A DNA stretch of 40,147 nt from an uncultured Lachnotalea sp. (lineage in GTDB: Bacteria; Bacillota; Clostridia; Lachnospirales; Lachnospiraceae): NCBI GenBank assembly GCA_947066815.1, contig CAMSZT010000029.1, forward strand, positions 1-40,147, in the 5' to 3' direction. The notes under the pieces were generated by a model, which searched no databases, was not told the DNA's origin, and was given only the letters and a program-made list of their open reading frames with translations. Positions 31,924 through 40,062 of this stretch are shown here, piece after piece. The first letter of the stretch is position 1; each line of letters opens with the position of its first letter. The position numbers and the translations under genes were made by a program.

Positions 31924-33573
31924 ATGTTAACCAGAAAGAAAAGCCTCATTTTGTGCTTTATCATCGGTGCATTGCTTTGTACTCTGATTTCCTGCGGAGA
32001 CCCGGACAGCGCGCCTGCGGAGGATGCCGGAAAGACGGCGTCTGCCAAGGAGCCGCCTGAGTCGGAAAAGGAGATCCAAGACATCAGGAAAACCTCACTG
32101 GAAGAACATACGAGAGAAATTGTAAAAGCTACCATAAAGAGTACAGAAAGCGACAATCTGCAGAGTGGAGAGGTATCCGGGGACCAGGAGGGGGCTCAGG
32201 GGCAGGAAGCTTTGCAGAACCAGGATGCCATGGCGGCGAGGATTGCCGGGGCGTCGGTGAAGAGCGGCGCCGCAGATTATGGAACGACAGCACAAAACGG
32301 GCAGGCCGTACAGACGGACGCTGCGCAGCCGGAGGAGGCAGCCGCAGGACCGGCAGAGACGGAGGCGGCAAATGTCATTGCCCCCGAGCTGGAGAACAAG
32401 GTCGTCACTACGGTGGTAGATACGTACCTGAATATCCGCCTGGAGCCCTCTGAGGACAGTGAGATCGTCGGACGGCTGTATGAAGGCAGCGCCGGCGAGG
32501 TGCTGGAGACGGCGGAGGGATGGACAAAGATCTCTTCCGGCGGTGTGGAGGGCTGGGTCCACAATGAATATGTGGTATCCGGTGAAGCGGCACAGAGCTT
32601 TGCGGAGGAATCTCTGAGGCAGGTTGCCACGGTCAAAGAGGAGGGTGTCCGGGTAAGAGCCGGCGCATCCCTGGATTCTCCGTGGGTCGGGATGGTGGAT
32701 CTGAATGAAACCTACCGGGTCGTACCGGAGGAGCCTTCCGAGGCCGAGCCGGCCGAACCGGAAACGGAGCCTCAGCCGGAGAGCGTGGAAGCCCCTGCGC
32801 CGCAGGAAATTTCTGTGGAGCCGGAGACGCCGGTGCAGCCCGAGGAGACGGGATCCGTACCGGAAACAGAAGCGCCGGCCGGATCGGAAATGCCCATGGC
32901 GCTGGACGCGCCGGTAGGGGCGGAGGCCTTGATCATTCCCGAGACGAGCGGGGAGTCTGCCGGCCAGCCGGCAGAAGCGCAGCCGGAGGAGAATCCGGCG
33001 GCAGAAAGCCAGCCGGCGGAGACACAGCCGGCCGGGACATCTGAGCAGCCGGCCGAACTGAAATGGATTCGGATCGTTTATGACGGTGACCAGGAGGGCT
33101 ATGTCTGTGCGGATTATGTGACGACATCCTTTGTACTTGGGAAAGCCAAGTCCATGGAGGAGATCCGCGCGGAGGAGGAGGCTGCCGCGAGGGCGGAGGC
33201 CGAGAGAGAGGCAGCCAGAAAAGCAGAACGGGCCAGGGCAGCGGCGGAGGATACCTCTGCGGGCTCCGGATGGGTGTCCCTCGGGGAATTCAAGATCACG
33301 GCTTACTGCGGCGGCGCATGCTGCAACGGCCAGTGGGCGGGCACGACCTCGTCAGGAGCGGCTCCTACGGAAGGGCGTACTATTGCCGTGGCTCCCGGCC
33401 TGATCCCTTACGGGACGCATGTCAAGATCGCCGGCGTGGACGGCGTATTCGTAGCCGAGGACACCGGAGGCTTTGCCAACAGCAATCCCAGACAGATCGA
33501 TATCTATTATGCAGATCACGGCCGTGCTACCAGCAGGGGCGTGTCCTACAGGGAGATCTGGGTGCAGAGATAA
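31924..33573 (+). CDS. Lipoprotein with SH3b domains and C-terminal 3D domain
   Basis: Envelope protein of 549 aa, probably acting on or bound to peptidoglycan. The signal peptide ends in the lipobox LISC with Cys24. A first bacterial SH3 domain spans about 158-220 (YLNIRLEPSEDSEIVG and GVEGWVHNEYV). The second starts near 232 (EEGVRVRAGASLDSPW) and ends near 380-400 (WIRIVYDGDQEGYVCADYV); about 110 residues rich in Pro, Glu, Ala and Gln sit between its halves. A charged helical stretch (about 410-443) leads to the 3D domain (about 450-549), with the conserved KITAYCGG, GTTSSG, AVAPGLIPYGT, AEDTGG and DIYYAD. 3D domains occur in lytic transglycosylase-like wall enzymes such as Bacillus YocH and YuiC. 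The ATG at 31924 is preceded by AAGGAGG. Two promoters and a WalR-type box stand upstream. Confidence 0.88.
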   Translation: MLTRKKSLILCFIIGALLCTLISCGDPDSAPAEDAGKTASAKEPPESEKEIQDIRKTSLEEHTREIVKATIKSTESDNLQSGEVSGDQEGAQGQEALQNQDAMAARIAGASVKSGAADYGTTAQNGQAVQTDAAQPEEAAAGPAETEAANVIAPELENKVVTTVVDTYLNIRLEPSEDSEIVGRLYEGSAGEVLETAEGWTKISSGGVEGWVHNEYVVSGEAAQSFAEESLRQVATVKEEGVRVRAGASLDSPWVGMVDLNETYRVVPEEPSEAEPAEPETEPQPESVEAPAPQEISVEPETPVQPEETGSVPETEAPAGSEMPMALDAPVGAEALIIPETSGESAGQPAEAQPEENPAAESQPAETQPAGTSEQPAELKWIRIVYDGDQEGYVCADYVTTSFVLGKAKSMEEIRAEEEAAARAEAEREAARKAERARAAAEDTSAGSGWVSLGEFKITAYCGGACCNGQWAGTTSSGAAPTEGRTIAVAPGLIPYGTHVKIAGVDGVFVAEDTGGFANSNPRQIDIYYADHGRATSRGVSYREIWVQR

Positions 33574-33595
33574 GACAGTGAAGAAGCAGAAAAGG

Positions 33596-33637
33596 ACGAT
33601 CGGGCAGGGGCGTATGTTCCCCGGCCCGGTCGTTTTT
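33596..33637 (+). terminator. Terminator after the 3D lipoprotein gene
   Basis: ACGATCGGGC (33596-33605) pairs with GCCCGGTCGT (33624-33633), with one G-T pair and an inner AGGG/CCCC extension, then TTTTT. Confidence 0.9.
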
Positions 33638-33721
33638 CATCCTGCAAAAAAGTACTCTGGGAGACCGCATTTTACCTTCGCGCCATCACAGTGATTTAAT
33701 CTCACACCATTGCTTTGTTCC

Positions 33722-33768
33722 TATAATTCTTACCATTACATATACTAATGATACTGATAATAAGTATA
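33722..33768 (+). promoter_or_regulatory. Promoter and operator of XRE gene 1
   Basis: TATAAT at 33722-33727 (weak -35) is followed by a perfect inverted repeat CATATACT (33740-33747) and AGTATATG (near 33763-33770), 16 bp apart. The same arrangement occurs before XRE gene 2, so it is a likely autoregulatory operator. Confidence 0.55.
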
Positions 33769-33781
33769 TGGGGTGATGATG

Positions 33782-34132
33782 ATGAAAGAAAGGAAAGAGC
33801 GAAAGGAGATCAATGTCTTTGTGGGGAATCAGATCCGGATCGCAAGAGAACGGGCCGGGCTCACCCAGGAGCAATTCGGGGCCCTGGTATCTCTCGGGCC
33901 GAAGAACGTATCGGATATTGAGCGGGGCCTTGTCGGGATTTCCGTTTCTACGTTAAAGCGTATCTGCGAAAAGATGTCCATTTCCGGCGACTGGATCCTG
34001 TTCGGAGACCGGGAGATGAACGAGCCGGAGTATCTCACGGAACGGCTAAGGCGCCTTCCCTCCGAGGAGTTCACAGTGGCGGAGGCATTTTTGAACCAGA
34101 CCTTCCATTTGTTCGGGACTTTGCGGGAATAA
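33782..34132 (+). CDS. XRE-family transcriptional regulator 1
   Basis: Small DNA-binding protein, 116 aa. The helix-turn-helix covers about residues 10-65: NQIRIARERAGLTQEQFGAL, then GPKNVSDIERG and ISVSTLKRICEKM. A short C-terminal region (about 70-116) with a hydrophobic helix may dimerise. GGGG at 33770-33773 acts as the ribosome binding site; several ATG codons lie in a row and 33782 has the best spacing. It is a tandem paralogue of the next gene. Ligand and target genes are unknown. Confidence 0.85.
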   Translation: MKERKERKEINVFVGNQIRIARERAGLTQEQFGALVSLGPKNVSDIERGLVGISVSTLKRICEKMSISGDWILFGDREMNEPEYLTERLRRLPSEEFTVAEAFLNQTFHLFGTLRE

Positions 34133-34181
34133 AGGATTCGCGACTTTGCCAGGATAAAATATCATATCCTCGTATTGTTTC

Positions 34182-34230
34182 TATAATAGCCACTATTACT
34201 TATACTAATGGTGTTGATAAACAGTATGTG
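34182..34230 (+). promoter_or_regulatory. Promoter and operator of XRE gene 2
   Basis: TATAAT at 34182-34187 is followed by TATACTAATGGTGTTGATAA from 34201. ATACT (34202-34206) and AGTAT (34223-34227) are inverted, 16 bp apart, as in the first copy. Spacing from the -10 and to the start codon is conserved between the copies. Confidence 0.55.
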
Positions 34231-34240
34231 GGGTGTAATA

Positions 34241-34582
34241 ATGAGAGAGAGGAAAGAGATCAATATCCGGATGGGCGATCAGATTCGCATGGTCAGGGAG
34301 CAGGCCGGGCTTACGCAGGAACAGTTTGGGGCGCTGGTATCACTGGGACCAAAGAATGTTTCCGATATCGAGCGCGGTATCGCGGGGATTTCCGTTTCCA
34401 CGTTGAAGCGGATCTGCGAAAGGATGTATGTTTCCAGCGACAGAATCCTTTTCGGGGAGCGGGAGTTCAATGAGACCGATCATCTGGTGGAGCGGCTGGA
34501 CCGTCTTTCCGGCTGGGATTATGTGCTGTTGGAATCGTTTTTGAACCAGGTATTTTATCTCTTTGGGATGTTGAGAAAGTAG
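34241..34582 (+). CDS. XRE-family transcriptional regulator 2
   Basis: Second XRE regulator, 113 aa, closely similar to its neighbour: GDQIRMVREQAGLTQEQFGA (20-residue window), then GPKNVSDIERGIAGISVSTLK, core GPKNVSDIERG. The start at 34241 follows the GGGGTG element 7-12 nt upstream. The DNA of the two genes differs mostly at third codon positions, so the duplication is not recent, yet the upstream operators remain alike. The C-terminal regions diverge more (EFNETDHLVERL against EMNEPEYLTERL), which suggests separate partners or ligands. Confidence 0.85.
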   Translation: MRERKEINIRMGDQIRMVREQAGLTQEQFGALVSLGPKNVSDIERGIAGISVSTLKRICERMYVSSDRILFGEREFNETDHLVERLDRLSGWDYVLLESFLNQVFYLFGMLRK

Positions 34583-34651
34583 GCTGCTGTCCGCGCGCGT
34601 CTGCAGCAATGAAAGAGGCCGTACCACATCAGAAACTCCTTGATTGCCATC

Positions 34652-34680
34652 TTGTAATAACTGTCAAATTAGGGTATACT
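34652..34680 (+). promoter_or_regulatory. Promoter of the nfeD-type gene
   Basis: TTGTAA (34652-34657) and TATACT (34675-34680), spacer 17 bp, about 95 bp upstream of the GTG start. The leader includes small hairpins (TGCAC/GTGCA near 34710-34725). Confidence 0.6.
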
Positions 34681-34776
34681 AGTTACAAGCGGGCGGAGGA
34701 GTTTTTTTATGCACAGGCCCGTGCAGCGGGCAGGAAGAAGGTTTTTTCCTGTCTGGTCCGGAAAGGAGGGAACGCC

Positions 34777-35208
34777 GTGACTGCAGTATACTGGCTTGGG
34801 GGGATCATCGTGCTTCTGATCATCGAGGCGCTGACCCTGGGATTGACGACGATCTGGTTCGCAGGGGGAGCGCTGGCGGCCTTTATCGCATGTGTGGCAG
34901 GGGCTGACCTGGCGGTTCAGATCGTTTTGTTTGTCGTTGTGTCCCTGGGACTTCTGTTTTTTACCAGGCCTTTTGCAAAACGATATATCAACAGAGGAAC
35001 GGAGAAGACCAACGTGGAGGGGGTCATCGGCCGGGAGGCCCGTGTGACGGAACAGATCGACAACCGGATGGAAACCGGAGAGGCGGTACTTGCCGGACAG
35101 TACTGGTCGGCCCGCGCTGCCGGAGCCGACGAAGTGATCGGCAAGGGTGAACGGGTGATCGTCGAGGCGGTGGAAGGTGTGAAGCTGATCGTCCGGAAGA
35201 TCCGGTGA
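34777..35208 (+). CDS. NfeD-family membrane protein
   Basis: Short NfeD protein of 143 aa. Two or three membrane segments occupy about the first 75 residues (YWLGGIIVLLIIEALTLG, then segments up to LLFFTRPF). The C-terminal OB-fold domain runs from about 80 to 143 (EGVIGREARVTEQID onward). The start is GTG at 34777 with AAAGGAGGG upstream; the open frame extends further 5' but only through promoter DNA. NfeD proteins are nearly always encoded next to SPFH proteins and help organise membrane microdomains; an SPFH gene follows 167 nt downstream. Confidence 0.88.
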   Translation: MTAVYWLGGIIVLLIIEALTLGLTTIWFAGGALAAFIACVAGADLAVQIVLFVVVSLGLLFFTRPFAKRYINRGTEKTNVEGVIGREARVTEQIDNRMETGEAVLAGQYWSARAAGADEVIGKGERVIVEAVEGVKLIVRKIR

Positions 35209-35286
35209 TCTCTGCAGGATGGTGCGGGATGATCGTGCTATAGATTTTCCCGAGCGGCTTCTGTGGTTCTGGGCCTGCAGGGACCT

Positions 35287-35338
35287 TTGGCGCTGTAGGC
35301 TTTGGACGGACATATTGCCGGGATATTCTTAAAATTGC
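35287..35338. repeat. Dispersed intergenic repeat, copy 2
   Basis: Same ordered blocks as at 8335-8387: TTGGCGCTG, CTTTGGACGGACATATTG, ATATTC, AATTGC. Here it lies between the nfeD-type gene and the SPFH gene, about 38 bp before the SPFH start. Confidence 0.75.
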
Positions 35339-35375
35339 GTGATGGATCTGGTTATAAATGAGGAGGAAATGAATT

Positions 35376-36335
35376 ATGAACGGAAGGTTTTTGATCATGG
35401 CATCCGGCAGCATCTGGATGCTGGCGGCGGTCGTCGTCCTGGCAGTGGTCATACTGATGATCGTTGTGTCCTGTATCAAGATTGTGCCCCAGGCGAAGGC
35501 GGTGGTCCTTGAGCGGCTGGGCGGCTACCGGACGACCTGGTCCGTGGGGCTCCATGTGAAGGCGCCCTTTATCGACCGGGTGGCAAAGCGGGTGAATCTG
35601 AAAGAGCAGGTCATCGATTTCAAGCCCCAGCCGGTGATCACCAAGGATAACGTCACCATGCAGATCGACACGGTGGTGTTTTTCCAGATCACGGACCCTA
35701 AGCTCTATGCTTACGGCGTGGAGAATCCGCTGATGGCCATTGAAAATCTGACGGCCACCACCCTCAGGAACATCATCGGCGACCTGGAGCTGGACCAGAC
35801 CCTGACATCCAGAGAGCTGATCAATACGAAGATGCGCACCCAGCTCGACGTGGCGACGGATCCCTGGGGGATCAAGGTCAACCGGGTGGAATTAAAGAAT
35901 ATCATCCCGCCCAGGGAGATCCAGGATTCCATGGAGAAGCAGATGAAGGCGGAGCGTGAGCGCCGGGAAAAGATCCTCCAGGCGGAGGGCGAAAAGAAGT
36001 CCACGATCCTGGTGGCAGAGGGCAAGAAGGAATCGGCGATCCTGGACGCGGAGGCCGAAAAGCAGGCGGCGATCCTGCGGGCGGAGGCGAAGAAGGAAGC
36101 GACTATCCGCGAGGCGGAAGGCCAGGCACAGGCGATCCTTAAGGTACAGGAGGCCAATGCGGAGGGCATCCGTCTGATCAAAGAGGCCGGTGCCGACGAG
36201 GCGGTGCTGCGGCTCAAGAGCCTGGAGGCATTTGCAAAAGCGGCCGACGGCCAGGCGACGAAGATCATCATCCCTTCGGAGATCCAGGGGATCGCAGGCG
36301 GGATCAAAAGCCTGGTAGAGGTGGCGAAGGACTGA
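35376..36335 (+). CDS. SPFH-domain (stomatin-like) membrane protein
   Basis: Band-7/SPFH scaffold protein, 319 aa, anchored by an N-terminal membrane segment (about residues 10-33). The SPFH domain runs from about 35 to 190 ([19 protein letters not shown], core [10 protein letters not shown], to [12 protein letters not shown]). From about 195 to 270 there are 11-residue repeats of the type ILxAExxKxxx ([44 protein letters not shown]), giving a long amphipathic coil for oligomerisation. GGAGG precedes the ATG. Paired with the NfeD-type protein upstream; such pairs form ring-like assemblies in membranes and can modulate FtsH, but this is inference here. Confidence 0.93.
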   Translation: MNGRFLIMASGSIWMLAAVVVLAVVILMIVVSCIKIVPQAKAVVLERLGGYRTTWSVGLHVKAPFIDRVAKRVNLKEQVIDFKPQPVITKDNVTMQIDTVVFFQITDPKLYAYGVENPLMAIENLTATTLRNIIGDLELDQTLTSRELINTKMRTQLDVATDPWGIKVNRVELKNIIPPREIQDSMEKQMKAERERREKILQAEGEKKSTILVAEGKKESAILDAEAEKQAAILRAEAKKEATIREAEGQAQAILKVQEANAEGIRLIKEAGADEAVLRLKSLEAFAKAADGQATKIIIPSEIQGIAGGIKSLVEVAKD

Positions 36336-36360
36336 AAAAGAGACGGAGGATAAGACGGCG

Positions 36361-37308
36361 ATGGAGATCATGAAGAGCCTGAAAGGGCGGAGCTTTCTGA
36401 CATTAAAGGATTTTACACCGGAGGAGATCCAGAATTTTCTCGATCTGGCGGCGGATTTAAAGGCAAAGAAAAAACAGGGGATCACAGGAGACAGCCTGAA
36501 GGGGAAAAACCTGGCGCTGATCTTTGAGAAGCCCTCCACCAGGACTCGCTGTGCCTTTACGGTGGCCGGGAACGACGAGGGTGCCTTCCCCACTTATCTC
36601 GGAAAGGGCGAGATCCAGCTGGGCAAGAAAGAGAGCGTGGAGGATACGGCCAGGGTGCTGGGGCGTATGTTTGACGGGATCGAATTCCGCGGCTTCCTTC
36701 ATTCCCACGTGGAGGCTCTGGCAAAATATTCGGGCGTGGTGGTCTGGAACGGTCTGACCGACGACTATCATCCGACCCAGATCCTGGCGGATTTTCTGAC
36801 CATGCAGGAGAATTTCGGTCATCTTAAGGGACTCAATTTCGTGTTTATCGGCGACGGCCGCAACAATATGTCCAACAGCCTGATGGTGGGCTGCGGAAAG
36901 ATGGGCGTTAACTGTACCGTCATCGCGCCCAAGGCGCTCTGGCCGGAGGAAGAGCTTGTGGAAACCTGCAGGGGATATGCCGGGGAGGCGGGAAGCACGC
37001 TGACCATTACGGACGATCCGGCAGCGGTAAAGGGGGCGGACGTGATCTACACGGACGTATGGTGTTCCATGGGCGAGGAGGGCAAGGCAGCCGAGCGCAT
37101 GGCGCTCCTAAAGCCTTACCAGGTGAACCGGACTCTCATGGAGGCGACGGGGAAGAGGACTACCGTTTTTATGCACTGCCTGCCCGCCGTGAAGGGTAAC
37201 GAGGTGACGGAGGAGGTCTTTGAATCGGAGCAGTCCGTGGTATTTGACGAGGCGGAAAACCGGATGCACACCATCAAAGCGGTGATGGTAGCGACTTTGG
37301 GTGAGTGA
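36361..37308 (+). CDS. argF: Ornithine carbamoyltransferase
   Basis: Arginine biosynthesis (or catabolic arginine deiminase pathway) enzyme of 315 aa: carbamoyl phosphate plus ornithine to citrulline. The carbamoyl-phosphate motif STRTR is near 59-63, HPTQILADF near 140, the ornithine loop DVWCSMG near 235, and HCLPAVKG near 271. SMG favours ornithine over other transcarbamylase substrates. It stands alone, 25 nt after the SPFH gene and without other arg genes. Confidence 0.95.
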   Translation: MEIMKSLKGRSFLTLKDFTPEEIQNFLDLAADLKAKKKQGITGDSLKGKNLALIFEKPSTRTRCAFTVAGNDEGAFPTYLGKGEIQLGKKESVEDTARVLGRMFDGIEFRGFLHSHVEALAKYSGVVVWNGLTDDYHPTQILADFLTMQENFGHLKGLNFVFIGDGRNNMSNSLMVGCGKMGVNCTVIAPKALWPEEELVETCRGYAGEAGSTLTITDDPAAVKGADVIYTDVWCSMGEEGKAAERMALLKPYQVNRTLMEATGKRTTVFMHCLPAVKGNEVTEEVFESEQSVVFDEAENRMHTIKAVMVATLGE

Positions 37309-37338
37309 ACCTTGTCCGATACGGGAGATTGAATTTTC

Positions 37339-37650
37339 ATGTATGTAAACAGAACGAAAAAAAATCCATATACAAAACAGATGGTATTTGACGTGCTGTC
37401 TGCGGTGGTGGGGCTGGCAGTCATTGTGGTGGGGATTGTTTCCTTTATCGACCCGGAGGAAAATGCGTGGATGTTCCCGATCGTTTTTCTGCTGGCGGCG
37501 GTTTTCCAGTGCCTGCTGGGCATCCCGCGGATGACGGGAGGCTATGGGAGAGGGAGCGGGAGAAGAAAGGCGCTTGGCATCGGCCTGTTCTTTATCGCCG
37601 GAGTCCTGCTGATCCTCAGTGTAGTCGGCGCCCTCTGCCTTTGGAGGTAA
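37339..37650 (+). CDS. Small membrane protein of unknown function
   Basis: 103-aa protein with a basic N-terminus (MYVNRTKKNPYTKQ) and three hydrophobic segments, at about 17-38, 44-60 and 78-100. A Gly/Arg-rich loop lies between segments 2 and 3. No family is recognised. It lies 5 nt before the birA start and may be co-expressed with it; the birA ribosome binding site (GGAGG, 37643-37647) overlaps its end. Confidence 0.7.
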   Translation: MYVNRTKKNPYTKQMVFDVLSAVVGLAVIVVGIVSFIDPEENAWMFPIVFLLAAVFQCLLGIPRMTGGYGRGSGRRKALGIGLFFIAGVLLILSVVGALCLWR

Positions 37651-37655
37651 TTCAG

Positions 37656-38633
37656 TTGAAAGCGGAGATTTTGAGGCTTCTCAGGGAAGAAGAGGGGTAT
37701 CTGTCAGGCCAGGAGATCTGTGGGAAGCTTTCGGTTTCCCGGACGGCTGTGTGGAAGGCGGTCAGACAGCTGAGGGAAGAGGGTTATAACATCGAGGCGG
37801 TACAGAACAGAGGTTACCGCCTTTCGGACGGACCGGATCTGGTGACAAGGGAGGAGATCATTTCCCGGCTGGATACCAGATGGGCCGGCCATCCGACGGT
37901 GTTCCTTCCGGAAACGGATTCCACCAACAATGAGGCAAAGCGCCGGGCGGAGGCCGGAGCCGCCCATGGGACGCTGGTGGTGGCAGAATTCCAGGAGGCA
38001 GGAAAGGGCCGCAGAGGCCGGAACTGGACTTCCCAGAGCGGGACAGGGATCTGGATGACGATCCTGTTAAAACCGGACTTTCCGCCCTCTCAGGCTGCCA
38101 TGCTGACCCTGGTGGCTGCCATGGCCGTAGCGGACGGGATCCGGGAGGTGACGGGGCTTCATGCCGGGATCAAATGGCCCAATGATATCGTGCTCTCAGG
38201 GAAAAAGGTCTGCGGGATCCTGACGGAAATGAGCGCGGAACCGGATTACATCAATCACGTGGTGGTGGGGATCGGTATCAATGCCAATATCCGGGAATTT
38301 CCGGAGGAACTCCGGGAGAAGGCCGTTTCTCTGTTCCTGGAGCAGGGGAAGCCTGTAAGCCGTGCCGCGGTCATCGCCGCGGTCTGGAAGGCTTTTGAGG
38401 GGTATTATGATCGATTTGTGGAAACGGCAGATCTGTCTCTTTTGAAAGCGGGATACGAGGCGAGGCTTCTCAATAAAAACGAAGAAGTATGTGTGCTCGA
38501 CCCGGGCGGAAGCTGGACGGGAACCGCCAGAGGGATCGATGAAAACGGCCGTCTCCTGGTAGAAACAGGAGCGCAGGTCAGGGCTGTGGACTCCGGCGAG
38601 GTGTCGGTCAGGGGGGTATACGGATATGTATGA
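37656..38633 (+). CDS. birA: Bifunctional biotin ligase/biotin operon repressor BirA
   Basis: 325 aa. The N-terminal winged helix (about 1-60: LSGQEICGKLSVSRTAVWKAV, core SGQEICGKLSVSRTAVWK) binds biotin operators; the rest is the ligase that makes biotinyl-AMP and attaches biotin to carboxylases. The catalytic loop GKGRRGR is near 116-122, with KWPNDI and a late GxG-type C-terminal SH3-like domain. The start is TTG at 37656 with GGAGG 8 nt upstream. The open frame extends further 5' but overlaps the previous gene. It overlaps the next gene by 8 nt. Confidence 0.93.
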   Translation: MKAEILRLLREEEGYLSGQEICGKLSVSRTAVWKAVRQLREEGYNIEAVQNRGYRLSDGPDLVTREEIISRLDTRWAGHPTVFLPETDSTNNEAKRRAEAGAAHGTLVVAEFQEAGKGRRGRNWTSQSGTGIWMTILLKPDFPPSQAAMLTLVAAMAVADGIREVTGLHAGIKWPNDIVLSGKKVCGILTEMSAEPDYINHVVVGIGINANIREFPEELREKAVSLFLEQGKPVSRAAVIAAVWKAFEGYYDRFVETADLSLLKAGYEARLLNKNEEVCVLDPGGSWTGTARGIDENGRLLVETGAQVRAVDSGEVSVRGVYGYV

Positions 38634-38961
38634 CATGGATGGAAACAGAGTTTTGTGCGGAGCAAACGTTTATACGCAGAAATACTATTTTAATGAAAAA
38701 TTTTCCATGCTGCCGGAGGATGTCCGGGATGAACTGCAGGCGCTCTGCGTCCTCTATGTGGAGGATGTGGGCGGGATCATGCTGCTGGAATTTGACGCGG
38801 AGGGCAACCTGCTGATCCGGGTGGAGAGTGAGGAGGGCGATCTTTCCTTTGACGAGATCGGAAGCGCGCTGAAGATCAGGCAGATCCAGCGGGACAGAAA
38901 ACCGCTCTTGGAGTCGCTGGAATTATTCTACCGGACCTTTTATCTGGAGAAGGATGCATGA
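38626..38961 (+). CDS. Short conserved protein, function unknown
   Basis: 111 aa, acidic, no membrane segment or signal peptide. It reads as a compact alpha/beta domain with conserved-looking DMDGNRVLCGANVYTQKYYF (core CGANVYTQKYYF), VEDVGGIMLLEFD and LFYRTFYLEKDA. It overlaps birA by 8 nt and dusB by 4 nt (ATGA), so it is translated within the birA-dusB unit. Such proteins occur between birA and dusB in Lachnospiraceae; the role is not known to me. Confidence 0.8.
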   Translation: MYDMDGNRVLCGANVYTQKYYFNEKFSMLPEDVRDELQALCVLYVEDVGGIMLLEFDAEGNLLIRVESEEGDLSFDEIGSALKIRQIQRDRKPLLESLELFYRTFYLEKDA

Positions 38962-39971
38962 GTGCGGGAGAGAGGAAGTCAGAAAAAAAGCTGGCGGTCG
39001 GCAGTGTGATCTTGGACACTCCGGTGGTGCTGGCGCCGATGGCAGGTGTGACAGACCTGCCTTTTCGCATGCTCTGCCGGGAAATGGGCTGCGGTCTGGT
39101 ATGCACGGAGATGATCAGCGCCAAGGCCGTCTACTATGCCCGCAGATCCGCCCGCGGGGAAAAAAACAGAAGCGGCCGGTTTTTGCTGGCAGTGGACGAG
39201 ACAGAGCGGCCGGTCTCCCTGCAGCTTTTCGGTTCGGAGCCGGAGCTTCTCGGAGAGATCGCGGCATTCCTGGAACCTGGGCCTTATGATATCATCGACT
39301 TTAATATGGGCTGTCCGGTTCCCAAGGTGGTGAACAATCGTGAGGGTTCCGCTCTTATGAAGGAACCGGAGCTGGCGGGAGAAATCCTCCGGGCCATGGT
39401 GAAGGCAGTAAAGAAGCCGGTCACGGTCAAGATCCGAAAGGGCTTTGACGAGGCGCATGTCAATGCGGTCGAGATCGCAAAGATCGCCGAGGATGCCGGA
39501 GTTTCGGCTATTGCCGTCCATGGGAGGACCAGAGAGCAGTATTATTCCGGAACGGCAGACTGGGATATCATCCGCCGGGTGAAGGAGGCGGTGTCCATAC
39601 CGGTCATCGGAAACGGAGATATTTTTACGGCGGCGGATGCCGTGCGGATGATGGAGGAGACCGGCTGCGACGGGGTCATGGCGGCCAGGGGAGCCCGGGG
39701 GAACCCCTGGATCTTCCGGGAAACAAGGGAATTCCTGAAAACGGGCCAGATACCGTCCAGGCCGGATACCGGAGAGATCCGCAGGATGATCCTGCGCCAT
39801 GGCCGGATGCTCTCGGAGTTCAAGGGAGAGGGCCTGGCCATGCGGGAGATGCGAAAGCACGTGGCCTGGTATACGGCCGGCTGTCCCCATTCTGCGTCGC
39901 TCAGAGAGGCTGTGAACCGGGTGGAGACTATGGCGGAGCTGACGGCGCTCCTGGAAGAAAGACTGGCGTGA
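38958..39971 (+). CDS. dusB: tRNA-dihydrouridine synthase
   Basis: FMN enzyme, 337 aa, that reduces specific uridines in tRNA D-loops to dihydrouridine. N-terminal APMAGVTDLPFR, the FMN and tRNA-binding DFNMGCPVPKVV with the catalytic Cys near residue 118, VKIRKGFD, AVHGRTREQYYSG and IGNGDI are all clear, as well as the C-terminal helical domain. Its ATG overlaps the previous stop codon. In many Firmicutes greA and lysS follow; the next gene here is beyond the window. Confidence 0.95.
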   Translation: MSAGERKSEKKLAVGSVILDTPVVLAPMAGVTDLPFRMLCREMGCGLVCTEMISAKAVYYARRSARGEKNRSGRFLLAVDETERPVSLQLFGSEPELLGEIAAFLEPGPYDIIDFNMGCPVPKVVNNREGSALMKEPELAGEILRAMVKAVKKPVTVKIRKGFDEAHVNAVEIAKIAEDAGVSAIAVHGRTREQYYSGTADWDIIRRVKEAVSIPVIGNGDIFTAADAVRMMEETGCDGVMAARGARGNPWIFRETREFLKTGQIPSRPDTGEIRRMILRHGRMLSEFKGEGLAMREMRKHVAWYTAGCPHSASLREAVNRVETMAELTALLEERLA

Positions 39972-39972
39972 A

Positions 39973-39998
39973 GCCGGATCGGAAATTTTTGATCCGGC
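39973..39998 (+). other. Hairpin after dusB
   Basis: GCCGGATC (39973-39980) pairs with GATCCGGC (39991-39998). No T-tract follows, so it is more likely an mRNA-stabilising hairpin or factor-dependent stop than an intrinsic terminator. Confidence 0.5.
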
Positions 39999-40033
39999 CC
40001 CGGAAAAGAGCCGGAACAGCCGACGTGAAAACG

Positions 40034-40062
40034 TTGACAATCTCAGCCCTTTGGGATATAAT
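40034..40062 (+). promoter_or_regulatory. Consensus sigma-A promoter at window end
   Basis: TTGACA (40034-40039) and TATAAT (40057-40062), spacer 17 bp: a perfect consensus. It should drive the gene or RNA beyond the window. The -10 lies inside a tandem repeat unit. Confidence 0.9.

Noticed and set aside
34609-34776. Extended N-terminus of the NfeD-type protein
   Set aside because: The region contains its promoter; GTG at 34777 follows AAAGGAGGG and starts just before the first membrane segment.
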